The notes below the pieces were generated by a model. That model ran no database searches and was not told where the DNA came from. It was given only the letters and a program-made list of their open reading frames with translations. From Bacteroidetes bacterium 37-13 (GTDB lineage: Bacteria > Bacteroidota > Bacteroidia > Chitinophagales > LD1): a DNA stretch of 64,000 bases. The position numbers were made by a program, and so were the translations under genes. The stretch is taken from the NCBI GenBank assembly GCA_001897535.1, contig MKTC01000020.1:1-64000 (forward strand), in the 5' to 3' direction. The first letter of the stretch is position 1. Every line of letters starts with the position of its first letter. Shown here piece after piece: positions 51,055 through 60,267 of this stretch.

Positions 51055-51182
51055 GGCAATTAGTTTTGTTTCCCTCAAAGTTATAGCTGAATTTCATCAT
51101 GTATTGTTAAACTATTATTAAACCTGTCGCAATATTCTGTGTTAAAAGAAGTTGGTACTTTCTATAAGATTTAAAGAGAACT

Positions 51183-51190
51183 TATATTCG
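51183..51190 (+). promoter_or_regulatory. Candidate -7 box (TATATTCG) of the carboxypeptidase-regulatory-like gene
   Basis: TAnnTTCG form, 9 nt before the ATG at 51200. A TTG at 51152-51154 is 28 nt away, longer than usual. It supports choosing 51200 over the upstream in-frame TTG at 51152. Confidence 0.4.
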
Positions 51191-51199
51191 TTTTTAGAG

Positions 51200-51832
51200 A
51201 TGCGCAAAAATTTGCTTTTACTTTTACTGGCGGTTCTATCGTTTACCGCATTCAGCCAAACTGAAAAAGAAGAAAAACTAATACAGTTTAGCGGCTTGGT
51301 AATGACTTCTGATAGTTTACATGCTGTGCCGTATGCAACTATTACTATTAAAGAGCGGATGCGTGGAACCTCTGCCAATGCCGAAGGGTTTTTCTCATTT
51401 GCCGCCCGCCTTGGCGATACAATTTATTTTACCAGCGTTGGCTACAAACCTGCGGTGTATATTATTCCAACAGCTTTAACCGTTGATAAATACTCAGTGA
51501 TACAGTTGATGACCAAAACCGAATATTATTTGCGCCCAACTATTATTTACCCTTGGGGAAGCAGAGAAGCATTTCGACAAGCTTTTTTGGATCTGCGCGC
51601 GCCAAGCGATTTAGAAGAATTAGCACGCCAAAATACCGAGCGCGAAAAATTAGCCGAAGCCGCAAAAGAACTAGAGGTAAATGGCAACGAAGCCGCGCGA
51701 AGGCAACTGCAAGCTCGCGCTGTAAAATATTCGTACATGGGTCAATTGCCGCCACAAAATATTTTTAATCCATTGGCTTGGGCAGAATTTATTAAAGCGT
51801 GGAAACGTGGCGACTTTAAAAAGAAAGACTAA
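51200..51832 (+). CDS. Exported protein with carboxypeptidase-regulatory-like (CarbopepD) domain
   Basis: 210 residues from ATG 51200. The signal peptide LLLLLLAVLSFTAFSQ is cleaved near residue 20. A beta-sandwich of the carboxypeptidase D regulatory-like type follows (about 29-110): LIQFSGLVMTSDSLHAVPYA, then AEGFFSFAARLGDTIYFTSV and GYKPAV, the usual GxYxF..GDTLxxSxxGY pattern of the N-terminal plug-extension of TonB-dependent transporters and of small secreted proteins. The C-terminus is a charged helical stretch ending in a basic KKKD. Function unknown. It ends 6 nt before mnmE, so they share a transcript. Confidence 0.7.
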   Translation: MRKNLLLLLLAVLSFTAFSQTEKEEKLIQFSGLVMTSDSLHAVPYATITIKERMRGTSANAEGFFSFAARLGDTIYFTSVGYKPAVYIIPTALTVDKYSVIQLMTKTEYYLRPTIIYPWGSREAFRQAFLDLRAPSDLEELARQNTEREKLAEAAKELEVNGNEAARRQLQARAVKYSYMGQLPPQNIFNPLAWAEFIKAWKRGDFKKKD

Positions 51833-51838
51833 CCGAGC

Positions 51839-53212
51839 ATGACTTTTAATGAAACCATTGTGGCACCGGCAACTGCGGCAAGTGTTAGCGCCTTAGCAAT
51901 CATTAGAGTTTCTGGTAAGGAAGCGCTCAAAATTACTTCATCTGTTTTTAAAGGTAAGAATTTAGAAGAAGCAGTTTCGCACACCGTTCATTATGGTTTT
52001 ATTGTGAATAAAACAACGCATGAAACCATTGATGAGGTAATGATTTCAGTTTTCAAAGCCCCAAAAAGTTTCACTACCGAAGACACTGCTGAAATTAGCT
52101 GCCACGGTTCACCTTTCATTGTAAATAAAATTATTGAAGCACTAATTGTTGCAGGTGCGCGATTAGCAAAACCTGGTGAATTTAGCTTACGTGCTTTTAT
52201 GAATGGCAGAATAAATTTGGCACAAGCCGAAGCCGTTGCTGATGTAATTGCAAGCGAAAATGAAATGCAACACAAAGTTGCCATACAACAAATGCGAGGT
52301 GGCTATGCCACTGAACTTCAACAGCTGCGCCAAGAACTTATTGATTATCTTGCTTTAATTGAATTAGAATTAGATTTTGGAGAAGAAGATGTAGAATTTG
52401 CCAAGCGCGAACAACTAATTAGCTTCCTTGTAAAATTGGCGAAACACATAGCGTATTTAACCGATTCTTTTAAAGTTGGCAACGTCATAAAACAAGGAAT
52501 TCCTGTTGCAATTATTGGCAAGCCAAATGCAGGAAAATCAACACTTTTAAATGTATTACTCAACGAAGAGCGTGCCATTGTGAGCGATATTGCCGGCACC
52601 ACTCGCGACACTATCGAAGATGTGATGCACTATAAAGGTTTTTCGTTTCGGTTTATTGATACCGCAGGAATAAGACATACCGATGACAGCATCGAAAGTA
52701 TTGGAGTAGAAAAAGCGCTTCAAAAAGCACGAAATGCAAGTTTGGTAATTTATCTTTTCGATATAGGTTCGAGCCAAGCACAAAATATTTTAGATGAAAT
52801 AAAAGCACTGCAAATTGCCGAAGCAATCGTGGTACCTGTTGCTAATAAAATTGATAAAGTAAATTGGAAAGTTACTGCTCCTTTTTCTCAAATTCCAAAT
52901 GTTCAATTTATCTCTGCTACTACTAAATTTAATGTTGAAAGGCTAAAAGAATTTTTATATCAGTTAGCCACACAAAATACGCAAGCCGTAACCGCAAATT
53001 CTATTGTTACCAATATTCGCCACTACGAAGCACTACAAAAAACATCTGAATATTTAACCCGAGCCAAATTAGGATTAGAAAACAAACTTAGTGGAGAATT
53101 AGTAGCCTCAGACTTGCGCGAAACACTAAACTATTTAGGCGACATCACAGGGCAAGTCGACAACGAAGAAGTGCTTGCTTCTATCTTCAGCCGCTTTTGT
53201 ATAGGGAAATAA
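51839..53212 (+). CDS. mnmE: tRNA modification GTPase MnmE
   Basis: 457 residues. With MnmG it forms the carboxymethylaminomethyl group at U34 of several tRNAs. The N-terminal tetrahydrofolate-binding domain (about 1-118) ends with SLRAFMNGRINLAQAEAVAD. The inserted G domain (about 220-375) has P-loop IGKPNAGKSTLLN, switch II DTAGIRHTDD and the specificity motif NKID. The C-terminus is FCIGK, the invariant C-(I/L/V)-G-K motif with its catalytic Cys. Start ATG 51839, 6 nt after the exported-protein gene. Confidence 0.96.
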   Translation: MTFNETIVAPATAASVSALAIIRVSGKEALKITSSVFKGKNLEEAVSHTVHYGFIVNKTTHETIDEVMISVFKAPKSFTTEDTAEISCHGSPFIVNKIIEALIVAGARLAKPGEFSLRAFMNGRINLAQAEAVADVIASENEMQHKVAIQQMRGGYATELQQLRQELIDYLALIELELDFGEEDVEFAKREQLISFLVKLAKHIAYLTDSFKVGNVIKQGIPVAIIGKPNAGKSTLLNVLLNEERAIVSDIAGTTRDTIEDVMHYKGFSFRFIDTAGIRHTDDSIESIGVEKALQKARNASLVIYLFDIGSSQAQNILDEIKALQIAEAIVVPVANKIDKVNWKVTAPFSQIPNVQFISATTKFNVERLKEFLYQLATQNTQAVTANSIVTNIRHYEALQKTSEYLTRAKLGLENKLSGELVASDLRETLNYLGDITGQVDNEEVLASIFSRFCIGK

Positions 53213-53327
53213 TTTATTCTAAAAAACTACTACTTTTTTATTGCTGTTCAACATCAATATCTATATTGCACAAGCAATTATTTTCAATAAAGAGAACTTC
53301 ATTTTTCACCATAAATTATATTGAATA

Positions 53328-54776
53328 ATGTTTAAGCAGTTACCTGAAAAAGGATTAGATAAAGCACAAATTTTCTCACATTTAGAAGACTTAAAAAAGA
53401 ACGATGCCGATTGGAAAAAAGGTAGAGTTTTCAGCTTAGTTTTTCATCCGGGCGATGAAGCTTCTGAAGTGGTGAAAGAAGCCTACAAAATGTACAGCTC
53501 CGAAAATGGTTTAAATCCAACTGTTTTTAAGAGTTTAAAGCAAATGGAAAACGATGTAATCTCATTTACGGCAAGTTTGCTGCACGCTCCTGAAACCGCT
53601 GTTGGCACAATGACTTCAGGCGGAACAGAAAGCATAATTTCTGCAGTGAAAGCTGCAAAGAAATTTGCAATGGATAAAAATAAAAGTCTATCAAAACCTA
53701 ATATTGTTTTACCCGAAAGTGCCCATCCGGCATTCAACAAAGCAGCAGATTATTTTAGCTTAGAAGTTCGTTCAGTTAAATGTTTAGGCGCTTTAGAACC
53801 AGATTTAGAACAATATCGTTCTTTTATTGATGGCAACACCGTGATGATTGTTGGCTCTTCACCTGCATATCCGCATGGGCACATTGATCCGTTAGAAAAG
53901 CTAAGCGAATTAGCAATTGAAAAAGATTTGTGGTTTCACGTTGACGCTTGTGTTGGCGGCTTCCTTCTTCCATTTTTAGAACAACTTGGACATTCAGTTC
54001 CTGTTTTTGATTTTCGTTTACCGGGCGTAAGTTCTATCTCTTTAGATATTCATAAATATGGCTACGGACCAAAAGGCTCTTCGGTAGTGTTTTACAGAAA
54101 TTCCGAAAAGCGCAAAAAGCAATTTTTCGTTTACACTAAATGGATTGGCGGCTTGTATGTTTCGCCTTCCATTTCGGGAACTCGCCCCGGTGGCGCTATT
54201 GCCGGCTCATGGGCTATCATGAATTTTTTAGGCACTGAAGGCTATAAAAAAATGGCACAAGAAACTTTAGAAGCAGCACAAAAAATTCAAAGAGCCGTAA
54301 ACACCATTCCAGAATTACAAGTAACCGGAAATCCACTCACAACAATATTCTCCATAAAATCTACAGGCAAAATAGACATTTACCGTTTAGGTGATGAACT
54401 TTCAATAATGGGTTGGCACTTAGACCGCCAACTTACACCACCCACTTTACACATGACAATTAGCTACGGGCATGTTGCTTATGCTGATGAATTTATTCGC
54501 GATTTAAAATTGGCAGTTGAAAAACTAAATTCCACTTCGCTTGAAAATATTGGCGACTCACTTAAACAAACATTGGTGAAACAAGGCGCAAAATTATTAC
54601 CAGAAAGTTGGCTAAAAAAACTATCTGAAAAAAGTATTGAAAATGTAGCAAGCCAAGAAAGCGAATCAAAATCCGCTCCTCTTTATGGGCTAATTGGCGA
54701 ACTCTCTGGCAGTGGCACTTTAGAAGATATGGTGCTTGATTTACTTGACAATATGAATAAGCCGAGCAAGGTTTAA
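53328..54776 (+). CDS. PLP-dependent decarboxylase/lyase (sphingosine-1-phosphate-lyase-like)
   Basis: 482 residues, fold type I PLP enzyme of the group II decarboxylase/S1P-lyase branch. It shows FHPGDEASEVVKEAYKMYSS at the start, GTMTSGGTESIISAVKAAK (about residues 88-106) for the phosphate pocket, and WFHVDACVGGFLLPF (about 203-217) with the Asp that pairs to the pyridine nitrogen. The internal aldimine Lys is in LDIHKYGYGPKGSS (about 238-251). S1P lyases split phosphosphingoid bases into an aldehyde and phosphoethanolamine. Sphingolipids are typical of Bacteroidota, so such a role is plausible; an amino-acid decarboxylase remains possible. No membrane anchor, unlike eukaryotic enzymes. 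Confidence 0.75.
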   Translation: MFKQLPEKGLDKAQIFSHLEDLKKNDADWKKGRVFSLVFHPGDEASEVVKEAYKMYSSENGLNPTVFKSLKQMENDVISFTASLLHAPETAVGTMTSGGTESIISAVKAAKKFAMDKNKSLSKPNIVLPESAHPAFNKAADYFSLEVRSVKCLGALEPDLEQYRSFIDGNTVMIVGSSPAYPHGHIDPLEKLSELAIEKDLWFHVDACVGGFLLPFLEQLGHSVPVFDFRLPGVSSISLDIHKYGYGPKGSSVVFYRNSEKRKKQFFVYTKWIGGLYVSPSISGTRPGGAIAGSWAIMNFLGTEGYKKMAQETLEAAQKIQRAVNTIPELQVTGNPLTTIFSIKSTGKIDIYRLGDELSIMGWHLDRQLTPPTLHMTISYGHVAYADEFIRDLKLAVEKLNSTSLENIGDSLKQTLVKQGAKLLPESWLKKLSEKSIENVASQESESKSAPLYGLIGELSGSGTLEDMVLDLLDNMNKPSKV

Positions 54777-54845
54777 TTCTTGCTAACAAACTAGGCTGAA
54801 ACAAACAATTCGTTTTTCCGTACACATCAAGGCTGCAAAGTTTTT

Positions 54846-56675
54846 GTGGCACGAAACGATTTTGTAAAAATGCCTCTCGTTAATAGAAATATTGTTGAAA
54901 CTCCTTCAACCGGAGAAAACGTAGCGAATAAAATAGAAGCTATGTTCTCTGCCGCACAAGGGTTAATGAATGTAGATGCAAACCTCGCTATGCGCTACAT
55001 CAATCAAATTATTTCTCTTTCAAAAGAAAACAATTACGAAGTTGGTTTTGGCAAAGCAGACCTTTTGCTTAGCGCTTATTACTGGTTTCATGGTGATTTG
55101 GAAAAATCGTTAGAAGCAAACCAAAAAGCACAAAACTGCCTACTTAAAAACGAAGATTTCTTACACCTTTCTATCGCCACCCGATTGCTCGGAATGATAT
55201 ATGGCGAATTGGGAGACTACGATAAATGCCTAGAGCTATATTATGAAACGCTTGCAATGCAAGAAAAGCTAACAAATAGTTCGCAGCTCGCAATTACACA
55301 CAATAATATTGCTTCGGTGCAAATGAAAATGGGCGCACTCGAACAAGGTTTAATAAGCTATCAAAAAGCGCTAAACGTTTTAAATGAAATAGACAGCAAC
55401 GAGCCGCAAATACTTACCAGCAAAGCAATGATTTGCACCAATATGGGTCAGGCATATTCTTCAAAGCATGACTTTGCACAGAGTTTACACTACCACAAAT
55501 TAGCACTCAGATGGAGCGAATTGCTCGATAGAAATTCAAGATTGGTTGCTCAAACTTATTACCACATCGGATTTCTTTATATTGAGTCAGCAGATTACGA
55601 ACAAGCATTTTCTAATCTTTTTAATGCGCTTTCAATTTCAGAAAAGTTGCAGAACAAAAGATTGATGAACGATATTTATTTGCACATTGCTAAATGCTAC
55701 TGCACAACCGGAGATTTTAAAAGTGCACTTGAATTTGCTTACAAACAACGCGATTTAGTTATAGATTCCGAAAGCGATTTAGTAAGTTCTGATATACTAA
55801 ACAGTCATAAAATTTTTGCAGATATTTATGAAAAAATGAAAGACTACCATCGAGCTGTTTATCACTTTAGAATGGTGATGGATTTGAATGAAAAAATTAA
55901 GCAGCAAGATAAAGCAACACAAGCAAGAAATAAGACGATTCACCACCAACTTGAAAAGCAAAAAAGTGAACTACAACAATCTAATGAAGATTTGCAAATG
56001 TTTGCCTCTATTGCTTCGCACGATATGCGAGCGCCATTGCGCACCATTGCTTCCTTTATGCAACTGCTCGAAAGAAAAAACAGCGATAAATTTGACGAAG
56101 TAGATAAACAATACATTCAATTTGCTGCAAATGGTGCAAAGCATTTAGAAAAAATGATTGAAGATCTTTTGGCATATAGTAAGTTAGATAAAAATTTAGG
56201 AAAGGCCTCGATAGTAGATTTAAACCAAATTGCTGCCCAAGTTGATTACCATTTAAAAGCACTTACAAGCGAGAAAAAAGCAGTATTTAATATTGGGAAA
56301 TTGCCAAGCATCATGGCACACCAAAGTTTAATGGTGCAGCTTATTCAAAACATTGTAAATAATGGCTTTAAATATAATAGGAGTGCTATACCAACAGTTT
56401 CTATAAGTGAAGTGAGCGACCAACACGAAACCATTATTTCCATTTCAGATAATGGCATTGGTATTCCTGAAAAGCAAAGAGAGAAGGCTTTTAAAATGTT
56501 CTCACGACTTCATTCTTCAAGCGAATTTGAAGGAACAGGCATTGGCTTAGCCATGTGCAAGAAAATCGTAGATTTCTACAAAGGAAGAATTTGGATTGAA
56601 AACGGAATCAATGGCGGAAGTATCTTCTACTTAGCTTTCCCAAGCACAAAGCAACCAAAAGAATCTAGCAATTAA
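54846..56675 (+). CDS. Cytosolic sensor histidine kinase with N-terminal TPR repeats
   Basis: 609 residues from GTG 54846; an ATG eight codons in (54870) is an equal choice. Residues ~25-345 are tetratricopeptide repeats (IATRLLGMIYGELGDYDKCL, and similar units for the next ~250 residues). A coiled linker leads to the HisKA phosphoacceptor MFASIASHDMRAPLRTIASF (about 378-397, His). The HATPase domain follows with N-box QLIQNIVNNGFKYN, G1 ISDNGIGIP and G2 GTGIGLAMCKKIV. There are no membrane spans, so signals are intracellular or via TPR partners. No response-regulator gene is adjacent. RsgA follows in the same direction. Confidence 0.83.
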   Translation: MARNDFVKMPLVNRNIVETPSTGENVANKIEAMFSAAQGLMNVDANLAMRYINQIISLSKENNYEVGFGKADLLLSAYYWFHGDLEKSLEANQKAQNCLLKNEDFLHLSIATRLLGMIYGELGDYDKCLELYYETLAMQEKLTNSSQLAITHNNIASVQMKMGALEQGLISYQKALNVLNEIDSNEPQILTSKAMICTNMGQAYSSKHDFAQSLHYHKLALRWSELLDRNSRLVAQTYYHIGFLYIESADYEQAFSNLFNALSISEKLQNKRLMNDIYLHIAKCYCTTGDFKSALEFAYKQRDLVIDSESDLVSSDILNSHKIFADIYEKMKDYHRAVYHFRMVMDLNEKIKQQDKATQARNKTIHHQLEKQKSELQQSNEDLQMFASIASHDMRAPLRTIASFMQLLERKNSDKFDEVDKQYIQFAANGAKHLEKMIEDLLAYSKLDKNLGKASIVDLNQIAAQVDYHLKALTSEKKAVFNIGKLPSIMAHQSLMVQLIQNIVNNGFKYNRSAIPTVSISEVSDQHETIISISDNGIGIPEKQREKAFKMFSRLHSSSEFEGTGIGLAMCKKIVDFYKGRIWIENGINGGSIFYLAFPSTKQPKESSN

Positions 56676-56733
56676 ACACTAATATTTTCAGTTATTTTAT
56701 TGCAAAATAAGTAGCACTTTTGCCCACATTGCT

Positions 56734-57660
56734 ATGGAAGGAATTGTTACTAAAAGCACTGGAAGTTGGTATGAAATTATCTTAACCGATAAGCAAAAAA
56801 TAAGTGCGCGGTTAAAAGGAATTTTGCGCTTAGACGAATCTGACACTACCAATCCTATTGCCGTAGGCGATAAAGTCTTGATAGAAAAAGTAGAGCAAGA
56901 TTTTGTGATTGCACAAGTGCTTCCCCGCCATAACTATATCATTCGCCAATCGCCCAAACACGAAAAAGCACGGCAGGTAATTGCCTCAAATATTGACCAA
57001 GCTATACTTGTTGCCACAGTTGGATCTCCGCGCACAAGCTCCGGTTTTATCGATCGCTTTTTGCTCACTGCCGAAGCCTATCACATTCCAACAATTATTG
57101 TTTTTAATAAGTGCGATAACCTTTCAAAAAAAGAGGAAAAACTTTTAGAAAACATGATTGAAATGTATGGAAAAATTGGGTACAAACTTTTGCAAACTTC
57201 CGCAACTGAAAAGAAAAATTTAGACCAATTTCAGCAACTGCTTCAAGATAAAACATCGTTACTTGCAGGGCATTCCGGAGTTGGAAAATCTTCACTCATA
57301 AATAGTATTCAGCCTAAGCTGAAACTCAAAACACAAGCAGTTTCTTCCTTTAGTGGAAAAGGAATGCACACCACCACATTTGCCGAAATGCACGCTTTAG
57401 ATTTTGGCGGAAACATAATTGATACACCCGGCATTCGCGAGTTTGGCATAAGCGGATTTAAGCCTGAAGAAGTAAGCCACTATTTTATTGAAATGCTGCC
57501 ATTTTTAGCACATTGCAAATTTCATAATTGCCTGCACGAAAACGAGCCGGAATGTGCAGTAAAGCAAGCAGTAATTGATGGAAAAATTGACGAAGAGCGC
57601 TTTGGTTCCTACTTAGTTCTATTGGCAGATGTGCAGCAAGCACGAAAGCACTGGGAATAG
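56734..57660 (+). CDS. rsgA: Ribosome small-subunit-dependent GTPase A
   Basis: 308 residues. It assists late 30S maturation. It is a circularly permuted GTPase: N-terminal OB-fold (about 1-70), then the G4 motif FNKCD (about 130), the G1 P-loop AGHSGVGKSSLIN (about 182-194) after it, and G3 DTPGIREFG. The C-terminal zinc knuckle has CKFHNCLHENEPECAVKQA (about 264-282; Cys, His, Cys). The start ATG is 11 nt after a -7-like CACTTTTG, so a short leader is likely. It lies 58 nt after the histidine kinase. Confidence 0.95.
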   Translation: MEGIVTKSTGSWYEIILTDKQKISARLKGILRLDESDTTNPIAVGDKVLIEKVEQDFVIAQVLPRHNYIIRQSPKHEKARQVIASNIDQAILVATVGSPRTSSGFIDRFLLTAEAYHIPTIIVFNKCDNLSKKEEKLLENMIEMYGKIGYKLLQTSATEKKNLDQFQQLLQDKTSLLAGHSGVGKSSLINSIQPKLKLKTQAVSSFSGKGMHTTTFAEMHALDFGGNIIDTPGIREFGISGFKPEEVSHYFIEMLPFLAHCKFHNCLHENEPECAVKQAVIDGKIDEERFGSYLVLLADVQQARKHWE

Positions 57661-57716
57661 ATTTCAACCCAGATATTTCTTCTCACAAATACATTAAAAA
57701 CAATATCATTGTAAAA

Positions 57717-59579
57717 GTGAAAATCTTAGGTATCTCCGCTTTTTATCATGATTCAGCAGCAGCAGTTATTCATAACGGGAAAATAATTTGCGCAGCACAA
57801 GAAGAGCGGTTTACACGCAAAAAACACGATGAAAGTTTTCCAATCAATGCTATTGAATTTTGCATTAAACAATCAGGCATTTCAATTAGTGAATTTGATG
57901 CCATAGCATTTTACGATAAGCCATTATTAAAATTTGAGCGTTTATTGGAAACCTATTACGGCTTTGCACCAAAAGGCATAAAATCTTTTGTTACCGCCAT
58001 TCCTGTTTGGCTAAAAGAAAAACTTTTTTTAAAACGCTTAATGCACCAAGAACTTGCAAAAATAACTGGATACGATAAAAAGAAAGTAAAATTTCTGTTT
58101 CCCGAACATCATCTTTCTCACGCTGCAAGTGCCTTTTATTCTTCACCGTTTCAAGATGCAGCAGTGCTCACTATTGATGGTGTTGGTGAATGGACAACCG
58201 CTTCCATTTGCCACGGCAATGGCAATAAACTCACTATTTTAAAAGAGCTTCACTTTCCAAATTCCTTGGGTTTATTGTATTCTGCATTCACTTATTTTCT
58301 TGGCTTTAAAGTAAATAGTGGTGAGTATAAACTTATGGGTTTAGCGCCATACGGCAACCCTGATTCTCCCGAAACAGAGAAGTATTTAAACCTTATACAA
58401 ACTGAATTGGCAGACTTAAAAGAAGATGGTTCTTTATGGCTGAACCAAAGCTACTTTAGCTACGCCACCGATTTGCGCATGGTGAAAGATGCTGATTGGA
58501 AAAAACTCTTTGGCATTGCAAAAAGAAATGAGGGCGAAGAATTAACGCAACAGCATTGCAACTTGGCATTGGCAATTCAACTTTTTACAGAAAAAGCAGT
58601 GCAGAAAATGGCGACTGAAGCCAAGCGCCTAACCGGCAGCGAAAACTTGTGTATGGCAGGTGGCGTGGCGCTAAATTGTGTAGCAAATGGCAAGCTCCTT
58701 CGTTCAGAAATTTTCAAAAATATATTTGTGCAGCCAGCCTCCGGAGATGCCGGTGGCGCTTTGGGTGCAGCACAAGCAGCCTATTTTATTTACTACAACA
58801 ACGAGCGAAAAATAGTATCTGAAAACGATGCCATGCAAGGTTCGTTTTTAGGTCCCGAATTTTCTGATATTGAAACCAAGCAAACCATCAATAAATTTAA
58901 TGCCATTGCAAAAGAGTTTCAGAATTTTGATGAATTAGCCGCTGCAACAGCAACCATAATTACCGAAGGAAATGTGGTTGGTTGGATGCAAGGCAAAATG
59001 GAATTTGGTCCGCGTGCATTAGGAAACAGAAGTATTTTAGGCGATGCGCGAAATCCTGAAATGCAGAAAAAACTTAACCTTAAAATTAAATACAGAGAAG
59101 GCTTTCGCCCATTTGCTCCGGCAGTTTTAGCAGAAGACAGTTCTAAGTATTTCGATATAAAAGCCGAATCGCCTTATATGCTTTTAGTAGCACCAATACA
59201 AGAAGCTATAAGAAACAAAATGCCTGAAAACTACCACGCGCTTTCTCTTTTAGAACGGCTTTATATTGAGCGAAGCAATTTACCTGCCGTTACACATATT
59301 GATTTTAGCGCGCGTGTGCAAACCGTAAAAGCAGAAACCAACTTCCGCTTTTGGAAATTATTAGCTGCTTTTAAACAACAAACCAATTGCAGTGTGCTGG
59401 TAAACACGAGTTTTAATGTGCGTGGCGAACCGCCTGTTTGCTCACCCGAAGATGCCTACCGCTGCTTTATGCGAACCGAAATGGACTACCTGGTTATCGG
59501 CAATTTTTTATTCAGCAAAGCAGAGCAACCCGAATGGAAAGAAAAGGAAAACTGGAAAGAAGAATTTGTTTTGGACTAA
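57717..59579 (+). CDS. Carbamoyltransferase (NodU/CmcH/TobZ family)
   Basis: 620 residues, GTG start. The N-terminal kinase-like (Kae1-like) domain begins ILGISAFYHDSAAAVIHNGK and has the EERFTRKKHDESFP segment and a metal-binding His pair in FPEHHLSHAASAF (about residues 122-134). DGVGEWTTA follows. The C-terminal YrdC-like carbamoyl-transfer part contains GPRALGNRSILGDARN (about 432-447), FRPFAPAVLAED and VNTSFNVRGEPPVC. The family moves carbamoyl from carbamoyl phosphate via ATP to hydroxyl groups of sugars, nodulation factors or antibiotics. With the SxtJ-like gene immediately downstream, a surface-glycan or metabolite modification is likely. Confidence 0.87.
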   Translation: MKILGISAFYHDSAAAVIHNGKIICAAQEERFTRKKHDESFPINAIEFCIKQSGISISEFDAIAFYDKPLLKFERLLETYYGFAPKGIKSFVTAIPVWLKEKLFLKRLMHQELAKITGYDKKKVKFLFPEHHLSHAASAFYSSPFQDAAVLTIDGVGEWTTASICHGNGNKLTILKELHFPNSLGLLYSAFTYFLGFKVNSGEYKLMGLAPYGNPDSPETEKYLNLIQTELADLKEDGSLWLNQSYFSYATDLRMVKDADWKKLFGIAKRNEGEELTQQHCNLALAIQLFTEKAVQKMATEAKRLTGSENLCMAGGVALNCVANGKLLRSEIFKNIFVQPASGDAGGALGAAQAAYFIYYNNERKIVSENDAMQGSFLGPEFSDIETKQTINKFNAIAKEFQNFDELAAATATIITEGNVVGWMQGKMEFGPRALGNRSILGDARNPEMQKKLNLKIKYREGFRPFAPAVLAEDSSKYFDIKAESPYMLLVAPIQEAIRNKMPENYHALSLLERLYIERSNLPAVTHIDFSARVQTVKAETNFRFWKLLAAFKQQTNCSVLVNTSFNVRGEPPVCSPEDAYRCFMRTEMDYLVIGNFLFSKAEQPEWKEKENWKEEFVLD

Positions 59580-59588
59580 TACATTTTA

Positions 59589-59975
59589 ATGGAAAACACT
59601 ATAATGGAACAAAATAAAGCCAAAGAAAAAGAAACAATACTCACACTTTGCACTGCCTTAATTATTATCTTTTTAATAAGCAAGGGTAAAAACATATATC
59701 TGTTAGAAGCCGCAGCAGTATTAGGCTTTATTGGAATGTTCTCAGATTTTTTGAGCGCCAAAATACATTGGGCATGGATGAAACTTGCCGAAGCGATGGG
59801 CTTTGTAATGAACAAAGTAATTCTTGGTATAGTCTTCTATATTTTCCTTACCCCAATTGCTTTACTTTCAAAATTGGCAGGTAAAAAAACCTTTGAGAAA
59901 AATAAGCAAGCACAAACTTTTTACGTTGAAAGAAACCACACTTACAGCAGTAGCGACTTAGAAAAACCTTGGTAA
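59589..59975 (+). CDS. SxtJ-like small membrane protein
   Basis: 128 residues with three or four membrane spans (LTLCTALIIIFLISKG; YLLEAAAVLGFIGMFSDFLS; then VILGIVFYIFLTPIALLSKL). It has the WAWMKLAEAMGFVMNK segment (about residues 59-74) and a hydrophilic tail ending near RNHTYSSSDLEKPW. It starts 9 nt after the carbamoyltransferase. The SxtJ family (named from the saxitoxin cluster) is commonly paired with NodU-type carbamoyltransferases, often with a DUF5989 gene; no DUF5989 reading frame is visible here. Function unknown. Confidence 0.7.
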   Translation: MENTIMEQNKAKEKETILTLCTALIIIFLISKGKNIYLLEAAAVLGFIGMFSDFLSAKIHWAWMKLAEAMGFVMNKVILGIVFYIFLTPIALLSKLAGKKTFEKNKQAQTFYVERNHTYSSSDLEKPW

Positions 59976-60253
59976 AACTTATGTTCCTTTATAGGCCTAC
60001 GCTTGCTATGCTTTTTGGAAAGTATCAAGTAGAAACAGTTCTATTTTATGTGTTAAAAACTTTAAAACAAGATAAAGAATGTTTAGCATTGTGCATTACT
60101 CAATAAAACCAATCTCTAATGAAACCAATATTTCAAATTCTTTGGGAATTTAAGGGGGGGCAAATAATAAAGACCTCATTTCACGTAATTTGTTTAATAC
60201 CACCTAATTAAAATAAATGTCGAACTTCTAAAGTTTAGCATTAGGTTACAATT

Positions 60254-60261
60254 ACTTTTGT
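60254..60261 (+). promoter_or_regulatory. Consensus -7 box (TACTTTTG) before the hairpin pair
   Basis: Exact TAnnTTTG match. A TTTA (60234-60237) lies 16 nt upstream as a poor -33. The predicted start near 60266-60268 is just before the first hairpin, so the hairpins would be at the 5' end of the RNA. Confidence 0.4.
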
Positions 60262-60267
60262 AAAACA

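Noticed and set aside
59995-60002. Palindrome TAGGCCTA.
   Set aside because: Eight bases occurs by chance in 64 kb and no second site or gene context supports an operator.
60154-60160. Run of seven G as a phase-variation tract.
   Set aside because: It is in non-coding DNA away from a start codon or promoter spacing I can define; length seven is within chance.
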